NCBI GenBank assembly: GCA_000787465.1
Contig: JSYX01000002.1
Location: 1 to 46,655, forward strand
DNA: 46,655 nucleotides
DNA from: Thermomucor indicae-seudaticae
Taxonomy: Eukaryota > Mucoromycota > Mucoromycetes > Mucorales > Lichtheimiaceae
Reading direction: 5' to 3'
In this document: piece after piece, positions 23,765 to 33,850 of the stretch
Layout: each line of letters begins with the position of its first letter
Position numbering within the stretch: the first letter of the stretch is position 1
Notes under the pieces: model-generated
What the model was told of the DNA's origin: nothing
Database searches by the model: none
What the model saw: only the letters and a program-made list of their open reading frames with translations
Translations under genes and position numbers: made by a program

Positions 23765-24191
23765 GGCATACGTTTTAAAAAGCGCAAGCTCACACGCTCC
23801 ATGGTCAAGAACTACAAAGAAATCATAAAGCCAGTTATCAACGGATTGCAATGAGTTTTCGCTAACTTTGTGCTAAAATACCCGAAAACTTCGTTTTTCA
23901 CTGTGAAGCTGAAGCTCTCTTGCTACACTGGCGTCTCTCAGGACGATATCAGGGTCTGGGTATTTTCGTCGAATCGCATCGATCCCTTGACATCGGTGGG
24001 ATCTTATAAATGCAAGATAGCAACGTAGGCAGGTCACCAGTAGCAAGTACAAGAAAGATGGTGGGTCTTCGGTCTCCGTTTCTTTGAAAGCGAGAAAAGA
24101 AAGAGAATATTGGAAGGAGTTACAGGACGCCTTTCTCGCGAAAGGCAGCCCAAATCAGGGTCTGGCGTCGGTCTTTCGCACGGGGTTGTAG
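23765..24191 (+). pseudogene. Homeodomain-like relic
   Basis: A + strand frame reads RFKKRKLTRSMVKNYKEI, an in-frame TGA (23852-23854), then FANFVLKYPKTSF, and LSCYTGVSQDDIRVWVFSSN R. The last part resembles homeodomain helix 3 (T-G-L-S-x-x-Q-I-x-V-W-F-x-N-R), with one extra residue between W and F. After TAG 24026-24028 a second frame from 24033 reads SSKYKKDGGSSVSVSLKARK and KEREYWKELQDAFLAKG, stopping at 24189-24191. The stop, the frame change and the irregular WVFSSNR suggest a decayed gene, though an intron could explain the frame change. It lies head-to-head with the mpaB-like pseudogene. Identification is tentative. Confidence 0.35.
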
Positions 24192-24542
24192 TTTGCGAAA
24201 AATTTGACGTCTAATCTCGCAGGTATTGGAGGCTGGTGGTCGAGCAATGATATATTACTAGACTATGTATATTTACATACAATATTCCTTTTTAAGAACT
24301 GAATATTGAGTACATAATACGACGAATATAAAGATAAAAATGAATATGCATGTCATAATTCTTGCACAACTAACGTAAAGTGTTCTTTGTATAGGTCATT
24401 CAAAGCTGCTGCTCCTGGGCTTAGCAAAAATCGTTCGCCACCAGTTACATACGGCGGCCGTTGTGCTCTACAGACTCAAATCGCTAGGGGCTTGAGCTGC
24501 TGTTTCCGTGTACTGATTGGCTCTTTACGCCTTTCGCGTACA
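24192..24542. other. Short intergenic stretch
   Basis: AT-rich DNA follows the homeodomain-like relic and precedes the 3' end of the minus-strand membrane-protein gene. No feature is recognised; the 24387-24590 ORF on + overlaps the neighbour's 3' end and is not protein-like. Confidence 0.4.
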
Positions 24543-25910
24543 TCATCCTGGATTGCAATATGCTCTTCCCTTTGTGAAGCCATAGCGTGAATATGACTCC
24601 GCAATCAACCAAGATCGTGTCGGATAGTTTACATACTCAACCGTTGTGTCCTCTCGGTTTTTGGAATACATCCCGGCTATGATCTCTTTGCGTTTAACAG
24701 AATCTTGCGCACAGGCCTGAATCAACTGGCGAGCTCGGCCTTCAAGTAGCAGCCTGGCACCGTGCGTTGACTTCGTCGACACCCACGCTTTGGTGGCTAC
24801 AGTGACCAAGACACCACTGAAAGCAACCGCGGCACCTCCCGTCATCACGACGGCGCTCCCAGCGACAATGCCTCCCAGGGCCGACAGGCCTCCCAAAGCT
24901 CCAAGTCCCCTATTACAGAAGCAGTTTAAAAAAGGAACCGTCTTTCTGAGGAGAAAAAAAGCTCTTTCACTAACCATCCTGTGGCCTCATACTTCTTAAC
25001 ACGGCGAGGATCCAGCCTGTAGACATGGTAATTTTTGTTAGCCGTTGACAAAGCCCCTAGAATAGTAGTCTTTCTTCTTCTCTTCTACCTCTCCAAGGTC
25101 TCCACCAACTGGCGTATACGCACAACGTCCTGCCGTACCATTTCAGGTACTGGATCGCCCAGCGATTCATGTTCCTGAATCCACACTTGGACACTTCTGA
25201 GGATAGCCTGGACATGGTCAAGCAGCAGTTCCAACTGATCATGAAAAGTGATTTCACTCCACGTCTGAGATACGCGATAAGTGGAGTACAGCGACATGGC
25301 TACTGCGCCTATGCCAGCCAGAACAGCTGGAAATCTACTGGATCTATGCTCCTTCTCTGCCCTTTCCTTTTCCTTCTCCTTTTGCTTTTGTTTCGCCTGT
25401 TTTTTTTTATTCTCTTCGTCTTCCTCCTCTTCACAGGGACAGGTTCTTCTCTCTCTGTGGAATGACGAACGTTCCCTCCGACGCTCATTGTCTTCCAAAT
25501 ACCGCATGCAACATTCGACAAGAAACCGACCGAGTCCTTTTGCATACTGCATCGCTGTCTGCCCCCTTTGACTGCTCGGTTTGTGTTGTTCTTGCTCACG
25601 AAGAAACTCGGCTGCCCGCTCTTGGGTAGGATGCATAGGCTCTTGGTCCTTTTCCAAGTCCATTTAACTCTGCATGAACTTTCCGCAAGTTCGTCTACAT
25701 GACAAACCTTTGCATTCTTTGGGAGTTCTCGAAGAATGTGTGGCGTAAAATCGAGCAATGTACGCACGGGTGTCGTAAAATCACCAGTGCCCCGATGATA
25801 GAGCTCGCAAGGAAAATCGTAATCGTCAAAGAAGACCTACACCCAATTTAGCCGCTACTGACGCTGCGAAGACAATGCCTTTCTGTGATCGCTGCTCTTA
25901 CTGAAGCCAT
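24543..25910 (-). CDS. Unrecognised predicted membrane protein (368 residues)
   Basis: Five exons on the minus strand: 25910-25902 (only M-A-S), 25836-25708, 25648-25089, 25016-24975, 24909-24543; 1,107 nt, all phases consistent. Introns are 65, 59, 72 and 65 nt with GTAAGA, GTTTGT, GTAGAA and GTTAGT donors. The N-terminal part contains FFDDYDFPCELYHRGTGDFT and HILRELPKNAK joined to DQEPMHPTQE. Then come a Cys motif (CPCEEEEDEE), a K/E/Q-rich charged helix, a likely membrane span (FPAVLAGIGAVAMSLYSTYR), a helical linker, and after EATGW a long Gly/Ala/Val hydrophobic region (LGALGGLSALGGIVAGSAVV and onward) likely to span or hairpin in a membrane. The C-terminal part is soluble. I recognise no family and assign no function. 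An ATG at 25663 could be mistaken for the start, but the spliced upstream exons read better. Confidence 0.72.
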
Positions 25911-26737
25911 TATATCTTATGTCGGAATATACAGAGAAGCACAAGCACAAGCGAGCAGACCACTGTAGGCTGAGAACCGGTTATCAAACCAATTTACAGT
26001 ATAAACCAATGGCGGATTAAGAATGGATAAGGGAAACAGGTACAGGTCTCGAAACATGCAAGACAGCTTTACGAGGATAAGTACGGCACCTAGTTTGCAT
26101 GGGATTCATTCTTTTTAGCCGACTTTTCAAACTGAAGATCTAACTTGCTTTTTCTTATATGAAGCATCTCGATCATCTTTAAGCGTTCAGCCAGCTTTTC
26201 AAAGTGCAGGTCGAAAGTCCCAAAGATGGACCATTAATATATGAAATATCGCGACGAAAACTGCCAGGCCTTTTATCTCGTTGCCGTAGACTATTGAAAA
26301 AAAAGCCGAGCAAGACGGGCCTTCTTGTACTCATGAGTATCGACGACGACGACACGTCGACGGTTAGCAATCAAACCAATGTGTAGCATACGCGCTTTTC
26401 TGCTAGTAATTTCTTAGGAAACATGTTCTGGATGACGAATCTGAACTCTTTATGGTCTTGGCTTGCAGCGGTCGTAACTGTGTCGAATAGAGACATCAAC
26501 GTTAGCAGAAATAGCAGCTTCTGTTCCACGGGCCAATCAGATCAGAATAAGAAAGTAATCAAGTGCAATGCTGTCAGGATCAACAAATGAAATCGTGCCC
26601 CGAAAAGACGCGTATGACATTAGAATTGTTTCTCTCTAAGAAGAGGATTGCATTTGCCTTGTGCAATGGAACAAGTTGACATATGTGAATGATTCTCTGG
26701 AAAGTACATTGCTCGATTTGTAGTTCTCTGTCCCAAA
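25911..26737. other. Intergenic DNA
   Basis: This is the promoter side of the membrane-protein gene (which runs left from 25910) and the far upstream flank of the 26.8 kb promoter. Overlapping 60-codon ORFs at 26179-26386 on both strands show no family features. Nothing else is recognised. Confidence 0.45.
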
Positions 26738-26767
26738 ATGGTTGACATGGTTCTCCGCATCCATTTC

Positions 26768-26935
26768 CTATATAAAGGGCCGTCTCTCATCTATTTGATT
26801 GCTTTCTTTAATTCCGTTCTTTCTTTCTCGGCCTTGCTGTCCTTCTTGCTTTCTTCTGCTCTTCTCTCGCGCCTCTTTCTGACTTCTCTTATCGGTGCTC
26901 TCTCTCTTCTGTGCTCTGTCTCTCTCGACCATACC
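26768..26935 (+). promoter_or_regulatory. TATA-type core promoter with pyrimidine-rich initiator/leader
   Basis: TATATAAAG at about 26769-26777 is followed by about 150 nt of strongly pyrimidine-rich sequence (runs such as TTCTTTCTTTCTCGGCC and CTCTCTCTTCTGTG). In fungi this arrangement (TATA then CT-rich leader) marks strongly expressed genes. The ORF at 26738-27109 that spans it is therefore more likely leader than protein. Transcription is inferred. Confidence 0.5.
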
Positions 26936-27041
26936 TCCAAGGACAACGCCAACCGCAAAGCCCGAGTACCCAGCTCGACGCAAGTAACCAAGGCGCAAGC
27001 CAAGGTGAACGCGAGGGGAAAGGGCAAAGCGCGTATCTTCA

Positions 27042-27829
27042 ATGACGATCACCGCCGACCAGGACTCGCCGCGGTCCTACCCCGCCCTGCCACACCGCCC
27101 AGGCGGTGAACTTCAGAGTTCCAGGTCGCGACGGCCAGATACGCGACCAGTCAGGACGCGCGCGGGGCAATCCCCGTGTACGACTATGAGCTGGAGGGAT
27201 ACCGTTTGCCTGGCGACAAGCCCACCGCCAGGCATGTCATCATGTGGGACCGACCAAAAGGGTACGTTAACTAAACTTGCTTATGCTGGCTTTTGACTTA
27301 CTCTCGTTGTTGCAGGCGATGTTTTAATCACGGGTATCTGGCAATGCCTGACTACCCGCAAGGCCCACCCTGCGCGCGTGTGCTGCAGGGCTCCCCCGGT
27401 ATCAAGATCCGGGGGTGGGTGCCTGAAGATCCAAGGCGCATGGTATGTTGATCACGTTGCGCGTGATGTGAATCAGATCACTCATTTCAAAGCTTTCTAG
27501 GATCTCGTACGATCAGGCCGTCGAAATCTGCAAGTGGTGTGTGCGTGGCCCATCCCCCATTTTTTGGTGCCTCTTTGGTTCGTCATTCCTTGAGGTCTGC
27601 GTCCCCACCGCGCACTGTGAGGGCCGGCATAAATCGGACTGGTCTTGCTTTCCTGGAACACCAGGCAACGTTGTTCCCTGGTGGCCGCCAGGACGACGTC
27701 CCTGGCCACGTTGTGGTGGGAACGACTGGTTCACCGTCTCCTGGGACCAAAGCGAAAGTCCCAGGAGATGGTGGGCCTCCACCTCGAAGACTTGTAAATA
27801 TTGTATCATATTTGCATAGATATCTTTAA
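27042..27829 (+). CDS. Spliced transcript region of unknown product, frame uncertain
   Basis: Two clear introns: 27262-27315 (GTACGT ... TTGCAG) and 27443-27500 (GTATGT ... TTCTAG). Two reading frames stay open across both. Frame A starts at ATG 27042 and runs to TAG 27817-27819 (221 residues), rich in Cys, Trp, Pro and Arg. Frame B, open from about 27111, gives more natural protein with G/C-rich third positions: VYDYELEGYRLPGDKPTARH, VIMWDRPKG joined to RCFNHGYLAMPDYPQGPP, then IKIRGWVPEDPRRM; but it needs an unidentified start and stops at about 27590 unless a third intron exists. I recognise no family. GC content is far above the flanks. A noncoding, structured RNA is also possible given the hairpins at 27370-27770. 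Confidence 0.35.
27737..27768. repeat. Perfect 11-bp hairpin, last of a hairpin series
   Basis: TCTCCTGGGAC (27737-27747) pairs perfectly with GTCCCAGGAGA (27758-27768) around a 10-nt loop. Just upstream are CACCAGG/CCTGGTG (around 27658-27685) and GCCAGG/CCTGGC (around 27687-27708), and further up CCCCCGG/CCGGGGG (around 27393-27415). No U-tract follows, and intrinsic termination is not used by fungal RNA polymerase II, so this is not called a terminator. Confidence 0.5.
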
Positions 27830-29142
27830 CTTGCATTATATTTTGTATATATGAAAAGTTGTATAAAGTCTTAATACATTTAAATTTGCTTTACTTTGGG
27901 ATACGCCAATGTCTGAGGCGATTTTCGAGAAGGGAACATATGTATAAGAGCGCTGTATAGTGTACATGCAAACTCTCAAGTCTATTCACAGATGGGCCTT
28001 TCTCGCATGTACGTTGTATCCGTTGACTCTGCGTTTGCTTACATTGAATCGGATCCATGTAACATGTACTAAGCGGGTATTTGAATGGATCCATGCATGT
28101 TTTCTTCGAAGGTGCATCAGGAGGCTGTAGGCCAGTGAAGGAATAGCTACATCGTTCCTGGATTATTATTACAGTGATCTACGAAGGTAAGACCTTTACA
28201 AACGAAGTTGACACTGTGAATCCGATATACTGCTCTGCGCACATCTTGATCTGAGAACAGCAACCCAAAGAGCTGCTGTTCTTGCCATAGATTGTTGTTT
28301 CTCCAGAGCTCAAATATGCTATTTTTGGAGATACACAGCTGGAAATATGCCATTGGTTTATTAGTCTAGTCATCTTGCACCGAATGTTTAAGCTCTTGTC
28401 CATGGTCCATAAAGTCATATCGTAGTAATGAAAGAACATCTTTATGATATACATAAAGGATCACAAATCTTCAAGACTATTCAATGGAAAACCGAGCTAT
28501 TAGTATTGTTCAATCAGATAAGAGCAAGATCAGTGGCGAAATAACTATTTTAGACGGCTTATTCATACAAGAACGCATCCGACCACGGATAATGCTGATA
28601 GACATATAGAGCTCTAAATAGAATAGGATGTCTCATGAACGAAAAAAAGCCATCCGTGTTTTCTAGAAATGTGATCAGGGTGGGAACGATAGGTGCTTTT
28701 CTTCCCAAGCGGTTGAAGCTTTTTTTGGCGGCAAGTGTCTCAAGAGCCAATCAGATTCAGTGCCTCGTTCGACGAGCTGCATCAGCGAATTTAGCTCACT
28801 TCCCGGTAAACTTTGTGTGACATTAATGAATTTCGACAAAATGTCTACTGGTCAGGTACATGTAGGCCAACTCTTTGTTCCCTGTACAGATCTGCAAAGG
28901 AAAACACGAGTGATCCAGTGTGCGACATTGAAGTCCATGACTGTATATAAATAACAATGTTAATAACAAAAAGACCAATCAAGCCCTGCATAGAGGATTT
29001 ATCCTTGCAATTGTCACTTCTCCTTTCATGGTCGTCCGTGTAACTCGAGTATTTAGTATCCACAGTAAAGGGAATCGAATCGACGAACCCTTTTCCCTCG
29101 CCCTCCTTTCCTTCCTTTCTCTCTTTTTTTCCCAGCATTTGG
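27830..29142. other. Intergenic DNA
   Basis: AT-rich sequence with poly(A)-like motifs near 27840-27890 (end of the 27 kb transcript) and a CT-rich leader just before the LIM gene start (29085-29135). ORFs at 28147-28454, 28559-28820 and 28845-29260 are overlapping shadows without family features. Confidence 0.5.
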
Positions 29143-29281
29143 ATGGCTGACTTGCGTATTTCTCAAGTCTTACCAACCGTAAAATGTTCAAACTGCAACC
29201 AACCAGTACACGTCCGAGCATTAGCAGATCATGTCTGCTCCGCAATCCCGCCCATGCCAATCACCATTGATACCTGTAAGA

Positions 29282-29314
<33 letters not shown>

Positions 29315-30960
29315 CTTGCCGCCACGCAGAGCAAGGAAGGAAGGGAAAAAAGGACTTACCGCCCTTATTGTGTGTAGCCCCTGCCACGGTGCGTCCGCGG
29401 AAAGGATCCAATAAGAGCCCTGATAGTGGATCACCATCCAGTGGTAACGCTTCTTTCTCTCACGTGTGTCTGTAATAAAAGTCTAAATGTCATGGTAGCC
29501 TCAAAATTCAGTTTTCAGTTTTGGAGTGGCAAGGCCAAAGAAACGTTCAAGAATGCGACGCTGAGCAAAAAGCCATCCGTCGATCACGCCATCACTACGA
29601 CTTCTCCTATTGATACCACCTATCCTCACAACCCGGTAAGTTAAGCGCCTATTCCATTTGTTCCCAGTCGTATAAACTCATCCAAACAACAATCTAGTTT
29701 TTCTCCAATGAAAAGTAAGAACCACACATCCAATACAGAAAATCGCGCAATATAATAACCATACGTTAGAAGAGTGGAGGACGATTACGAGTTCAGACCT
29801 CCTTTTGCTCAAAGACAACGACAAAACAGCACATCACCTGCGCCTCCCCGGTTACTAAATAAACAGCCGTCTTCGCCCTCAAGATCAACTTCGAGTGACG
29901 AATCCCCAATTTCCCCTTTCGACACGTATCCGCCTCCCAGACAATCTTGCCCACGCTGCCGCAGAGAAATAGCCAAAGATCATCCTACTGTGCGAACCGA
30001 CAGAAACGAGGTATTTCGAACACGACTGTTCTTGATCCATACATATTTATAATCATGATATATATAGTTCTATCATACCCAATGTTTCACATGCTTTGTG
30101 TGCCGCACTCGGCTGGATCCGCTGCAACCACCTTTTACCTTTGATGGCAGAATATATTGCAAGGCCGATTACAAAAACATGGTCATTAAACAGCCTATCT
30201 GTGCAAAGTGGTAATGTACCGTCTTCTTGTACTATATCTTGTTGTCGTCCTGCTAATAGTTCATGATAATAGTCAGCAACCTATCGCGCCCCATGTAAGA
30301 CCCACAAGAGCTCTAGGACAATTCTATCACCCAGAACACATTCGATGCCATCACTGCAATAAGCCTGTCGATCCTGAAATGACGGGACTCGTCGAGCGGA
30401 AAGGCAAGATCTTTTGTCGACCCGACTTTAACATGCTCTACCTTCCCAAATGCAGAGGCTGTGGTCGAGCCGTTGAAAAAGAAGCAGTGTCTTCTGCAGA
30501 TGGCAAGTTAAAAGGAAAATGGCACAAACACTGCTTTCGCTGCCACGTAAGCCAATCATTTGTTCTTTGCTGTCCCAGATCACTTACTCACGCATATAAC
30601 AAGGCTTGTGACGCACCCTTTCCAAATAATACCTTTTACGTATTTGACAATGCGCCTTACTGTCGTCGCGATTACCATCGAATGAACGGATCACTCTGTC
30701 GGGCATGCGATGAACCCGTCGAAGGAAGATGCGCACAAACTTCAGAAGGATGGCGTTATCATCCGCAATGTTTTACTTGTTATGTAAGTTGACCACGTCT
30801 TGGAAAGCTTCCAAGTGCAAGCTTGCCAATCCAATGCTTTTTACAGATATGTCGATGCCTAATAACTGATACCTACTATTTATCCGATAATAAGATTTAC
30901 TGCCCCCAAGATAAAGTATTTAGATCAGAGAAAAGACGTACATTTTTTCAAAAGATATAA
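29143..30960 (+). CDS. Four-LIM-domain protein, paxillin/Pxl1-like
   Basis: Nine exons: 29143-29275, 29378-29463, 29519-29635, 29698-29714, 29770-30010, 30068-30210, 30273-30546, 30604-30783, 30847-30960; 434 residues, phases consistent. LIM domains are zinc-binding protein-interaction modules; fungal members of this type act at actin-rich polarity sites and septa. N terminus: LPTVKCSNCNQPVHVRALAD HVC, a short Cys/His motif also seen in ascomycete LIM proteins. Then a Ser/Pro-rich linker, and four LIM domains starting at CPRC, CAKC, CRGC and CRAC, each with a second finger (HTQCFTC, HPEHIRC, HKHCFRC, HPQCFTC). Exon 4 is only 17 nt. Intron 1 contains an (AT)n(GT)n microsatellite (29282-29314). 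The gene is tail-to-tail with ARB1, the stop codons only 40 bp apart. Function is by family analogy. Confidence 0.88.
29282..29314. repeat. (AT)n(GT)n microsatellite inside LIM-gene intron 1
   Basis: A run of AT dinucleotides followed by GT dinucleotides lies directly after the exon 1 donor (GTAAGA). It is likely polymorphic between strains. Confidence 0.8.
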
Positions 30961-31000
30961 TAAAAGTCGAAGGGGTATGTCATTAGTACTTACGCTTTTT

Positions 31001-32432
31001 TTATTCAAAGAAGAGTTGATCGGGATCCGCGCACTCATCCACCATATAAAACGTGGGGTAAACCTTGGTATTGTTGTCCATATACCATTGTCCACTGTCG
31101 AGCTTGTGCAGTGTGGGCAAGAGCACCATGCCTTTCAAAAGACTTGCCAGGATATGTTTCTCCAGTAATATCTCAAACTTCTCGCTTTCATCCTCAAAAT
31201 TTGCCAAAGTTACCGGAACCAGCTGATCATCCCGTGCATCCGATGCGAAAGGAGAAATGTCGACTATCTTGACAAGAATGTCTTCGCGTTGTTCAACAAC
31301 CTTACGTTTCTTGGGTTCCTTGATCACTGGGCTTACGAGCCGAGTCGCTTTCGCAGTCGAAACATTCACGTCTCCGAGGAAATCGTCCAGCATATCCCTA
31401 GCCTTCATATTCATGTTGGCCCAGGATGAATCCAATACGACCGCTGCTGCCTTTGCTCCAAACAGCTGACTGCACGCTTCATTGAACGCGCCAGGCAAGA
31501 GCCTCGCTGCGTGCTTGCACATCGGGAGTTCCACCTTGGCTTGTGCTGCAATCTCGCGCGCCTTGGCAATATCCTCTTTATACTCTGGGCACACATTGCG
31601 GATTTCAAGGTATCGTAAGAATGCGTCAACGAGCTGGGGTGCATCCACGAAGTCTTGTGGCGCAACAAAGAAGCTCTGACGAATGAACGCGTTGCCGAGG
31701 TAGACCTGGGCCACCTCTGAAAAGCTCACATAGAGATCTTCGTCCTGCTCCTCAGGCACTGTGTCGATGGCGGTCTTGGCCGCGTCCCAATCCTGTTCCA
31801 CTTCAGGGTCGTCCGGCGCGTCCGCACTCGTTGCTCGTCCCAAGAACGCGTTCGGTCCGGTTGTGATGCCTCCAAATCGCAGGTACTGGTCAAATATGCC
31901 GCGCTTGCTTTCCGTGAATCGATGGTTTTTCCGGTACTTCATGATGGCGTACTCGACGCGCTGTGACAGTGAACGCGAACTGACAGGATCATGATCATAA
32001 GCACAATCAAAAAGTCTTTTCAGGGAAGGATACTTACGGATGATAGGGGTTCTCAACCTCGTCCTTATTGTATTTTTCCTCGTAATCGTCAGCAATGGGA
32101 GCGCCGGCTTCAGGCAGATTGACCGTTTTGGCTTTCTTTTTCTTTTTCTTCTTCTTTTTGGACTTTTCCGTTGGCGGCTTCTTCATCAGATTAACAGGCG
32201 TGGACAGATCTTTGGGCATGCCGTTGTCCTGTTGATTTTCACTTTGGTCATTATTGGGTGGCGTGGTGGCCAGTTGTTCTTCTTCCTCCTCTTCCTCCTC
32301 CTCGCGTTGTTCGTCGAGGGCCGCCAGCACATCCTGACTAAACCCGCCACGGTATTATTAAACGAACAACAACACTTGATCTCTCGATGATCTGTCTTAC
32401 ACAAATTGTTGCCGCTCTTCCAAACTGCCCAT
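31001..32432 (-). CDS. ARB1: Arb1, Argonaute-binding RNAi chaperone subunit
   Basis: Three exons on the minus strand: 32432-32401, 32337-32038, 31979-31001; 436 residues, exact multiple of three. In fission yeast Arb1 sits with Arb2 and Ago1 in the ARC complex, which holds duplex siRNA before maturation and supports heterochromatin. Evidence: the Arb1 signature region RGIFDQYLRFGGITTGPNAF, preceded by RVEYAIMKYRKNHRFTESKR, and a C-terminal part with LASLLKGMVLLPTLHKLDSG and WYMDNNTKVYPTFYMVDE. The N-terminal third is low complexity: a poly-Glu run near residue 20, and a run of Lys (KSKKKKKKKKKAK) near residue 80, likely nuclear or RNA-binding. The first exon encodes MGSLEERQQF; the intron donor GT|GTAAGA with acceptor TTTAG keeps phase. 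It indicates a working or once-working RNAi pathway. The 3' end converges with the LIM gene. Confidence 0.85.
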
Positions 32433-32550
32433 GACGAACGCTTAGAAAGAAACAAAAGAAGAGGGACAGGACAAATCAATGCATTTTTTTAAAGTCCAGC
32501 CATCAGATCGCTCTGACTTTGTGGTTGGTGTATCAATTGTTTCAATTTCA

Positions 32551-33706
32551 TTATGCATTTAACCGATCCCGCAGGTACTTTGTATTTTCTCTAATGACAC
32601 GGTCTAATACTTTGTGAATCTGCAAACAGCCTTCAATTGCCAATTCTGTAACGTTTTGTAACTGTTCAATATGAAGTCGAGACTCCATCTAAGAGACAAA
32701 CCCCACCAAATCAACCACTTGTCGTGCCTTGTCCCTGAAAACCCCACACTGACTAACCTCCACCAAATTCACTTGGCCTGACCGTGGTAATAATGCCAAA
32801 GTAAGCTCGGCTGTATCAGACGACTCTTCCAGATAGTTCAAGTCTAGAGATCGATGTAAGACTGGGAGGTCTCTCTCTCCGAGTGTGTTGTGCTGCCACT
32901 TACCAAGGACAGGTACTTTATCGATCGAACCAGCAGAACAAGCACAGACATAGTCAATCATCGGGATACCGGCATCAATCAAGGCCATGCTGGCAGCATT
33001 GATACAAGCCTGCAACAGACCTGTTCAGAAATCCGTCAATCTCGCCGCCGCCTTCTTTCTTGCGGTTGCAACCATCTATAACGAACCTCCGTCATGCTGA
33101 AATATTTGCAGATAGATATCAATTTGAGATCGTGGGAATTGACTGGTAAGAATGACGGGTTCAAAGGTTTGACGGACAAACGTAGCAAGTTCAAGTGATC
33201 GTCTACAACAACGTCAGAACAAGGATCACAGCATACTAAAACAAGGATACTTGCCTGTCGCTTTTTGACCGTTTCTTGCGTTCACTTGTACTGAAAGGAG
33301 CAAGATTGAATTCTACGTTAAGAAGGGCACGATCGGCCAAGACTTGTTGTCGATACCGCGCCTATATATTCCGAGTTCGCGGCTTTTAGAGCGGAAAAGA
33401 ATGGATAACCTTTTTATACCTCTCGTGGACCATAAACGGCTGCCAGGCATTTTGTGTTGCCTTGTTCAATATAGGCCGATCCATCCGATTGACTAAAGAC
33501 TGAGGTTTTGGCAATAATACGTCGTAATTCGTTCGCACGTCGACCATCCACTCGCAGACCTGCATAATAAAATCAGATCCCGCGTCCCGTTTGAGGCACA
33601 CAATTAACTGTTACCTTCCGGAGTCAGTAATTCCAACCGTGACTAAAGAAACACCCCTCGATTGAATATCATCCATTACGCAACTCGTCCCATTGGCCCT
33701 TACCAT
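32551..33706 (-). CDS. RRP41: Exosome core subunit RRP41/Ski6 (RNase PH fold)
   Basis: Eight exons on the minus strand: 33706-33704 (just the ATG), 33642-33615, 33559-33420, 33361-33255, 33202-33087, 33020-32904, 32843-32758, 32688-32551; 244 residues against 246 in yeast. RRP41 is one of six RNase PH-like ring subunits of the RNA exosome, in nucleus and cytoplasm. Evidence: N terminus SRLELLTPEGLRVDGRR after the split-off Met, ELRRIIAKTSVFSQSDGSAY, IEQGNTKCLAAVYGPRE, DRALLNVEFNLAPFS, SDR joined to RSLELATFVRQTFEPVIL, IDIYLQIFQHDGG, ACINAASMALIDAGIPMIDY, LDLNYLEE, and the C-terminal helix region. Intron 33254-33203 requires a GC donor (AG|GCAAGT). Intron 32903-32844 is 60 nt without in-frame stop, so retention would add 20 residues. 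The gene lies 118 bp from ARB1's start on the same strand. Confidence 0.92.
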
Positions 33707-33850
33707 TTCGTTTGAACTGAAAAGAATAAGACCTGACCTGGATTTCCCGATTTAGAGTGGCTTATAGCCAACCAGCAATCAAATAACGCGTTTATTTTCG
33801 TCAAAATGCAAAATGATGAATTAAATAAAGTTAAGGAAAAGCCGAATGCT

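Noticed and set aside
25648..25663. ATG at 25663 as start of the membrane-protein gene
   Set aside because: It is preceded directly by an in-frame TAA and lies inside a 59-nt intron that joins two protein-like exons in phase; the upstream exons and M-A-S start fit better.
26738..27109. 123-codon ORF across the 26.8 kb promoter
   Set aside because: Its Leu/Ser/Phe-rich start is simply translated CT-rich leader, and it begins upstream of the TATA box.
32689..33015. Continuous 108-codon RRP41 ORF ending at the stop in 32689-32691
   Set aside because: It reads through a 60-nt stop-free intron and into the next intron; splicing both restores the conserved RRP41 sequence and length.
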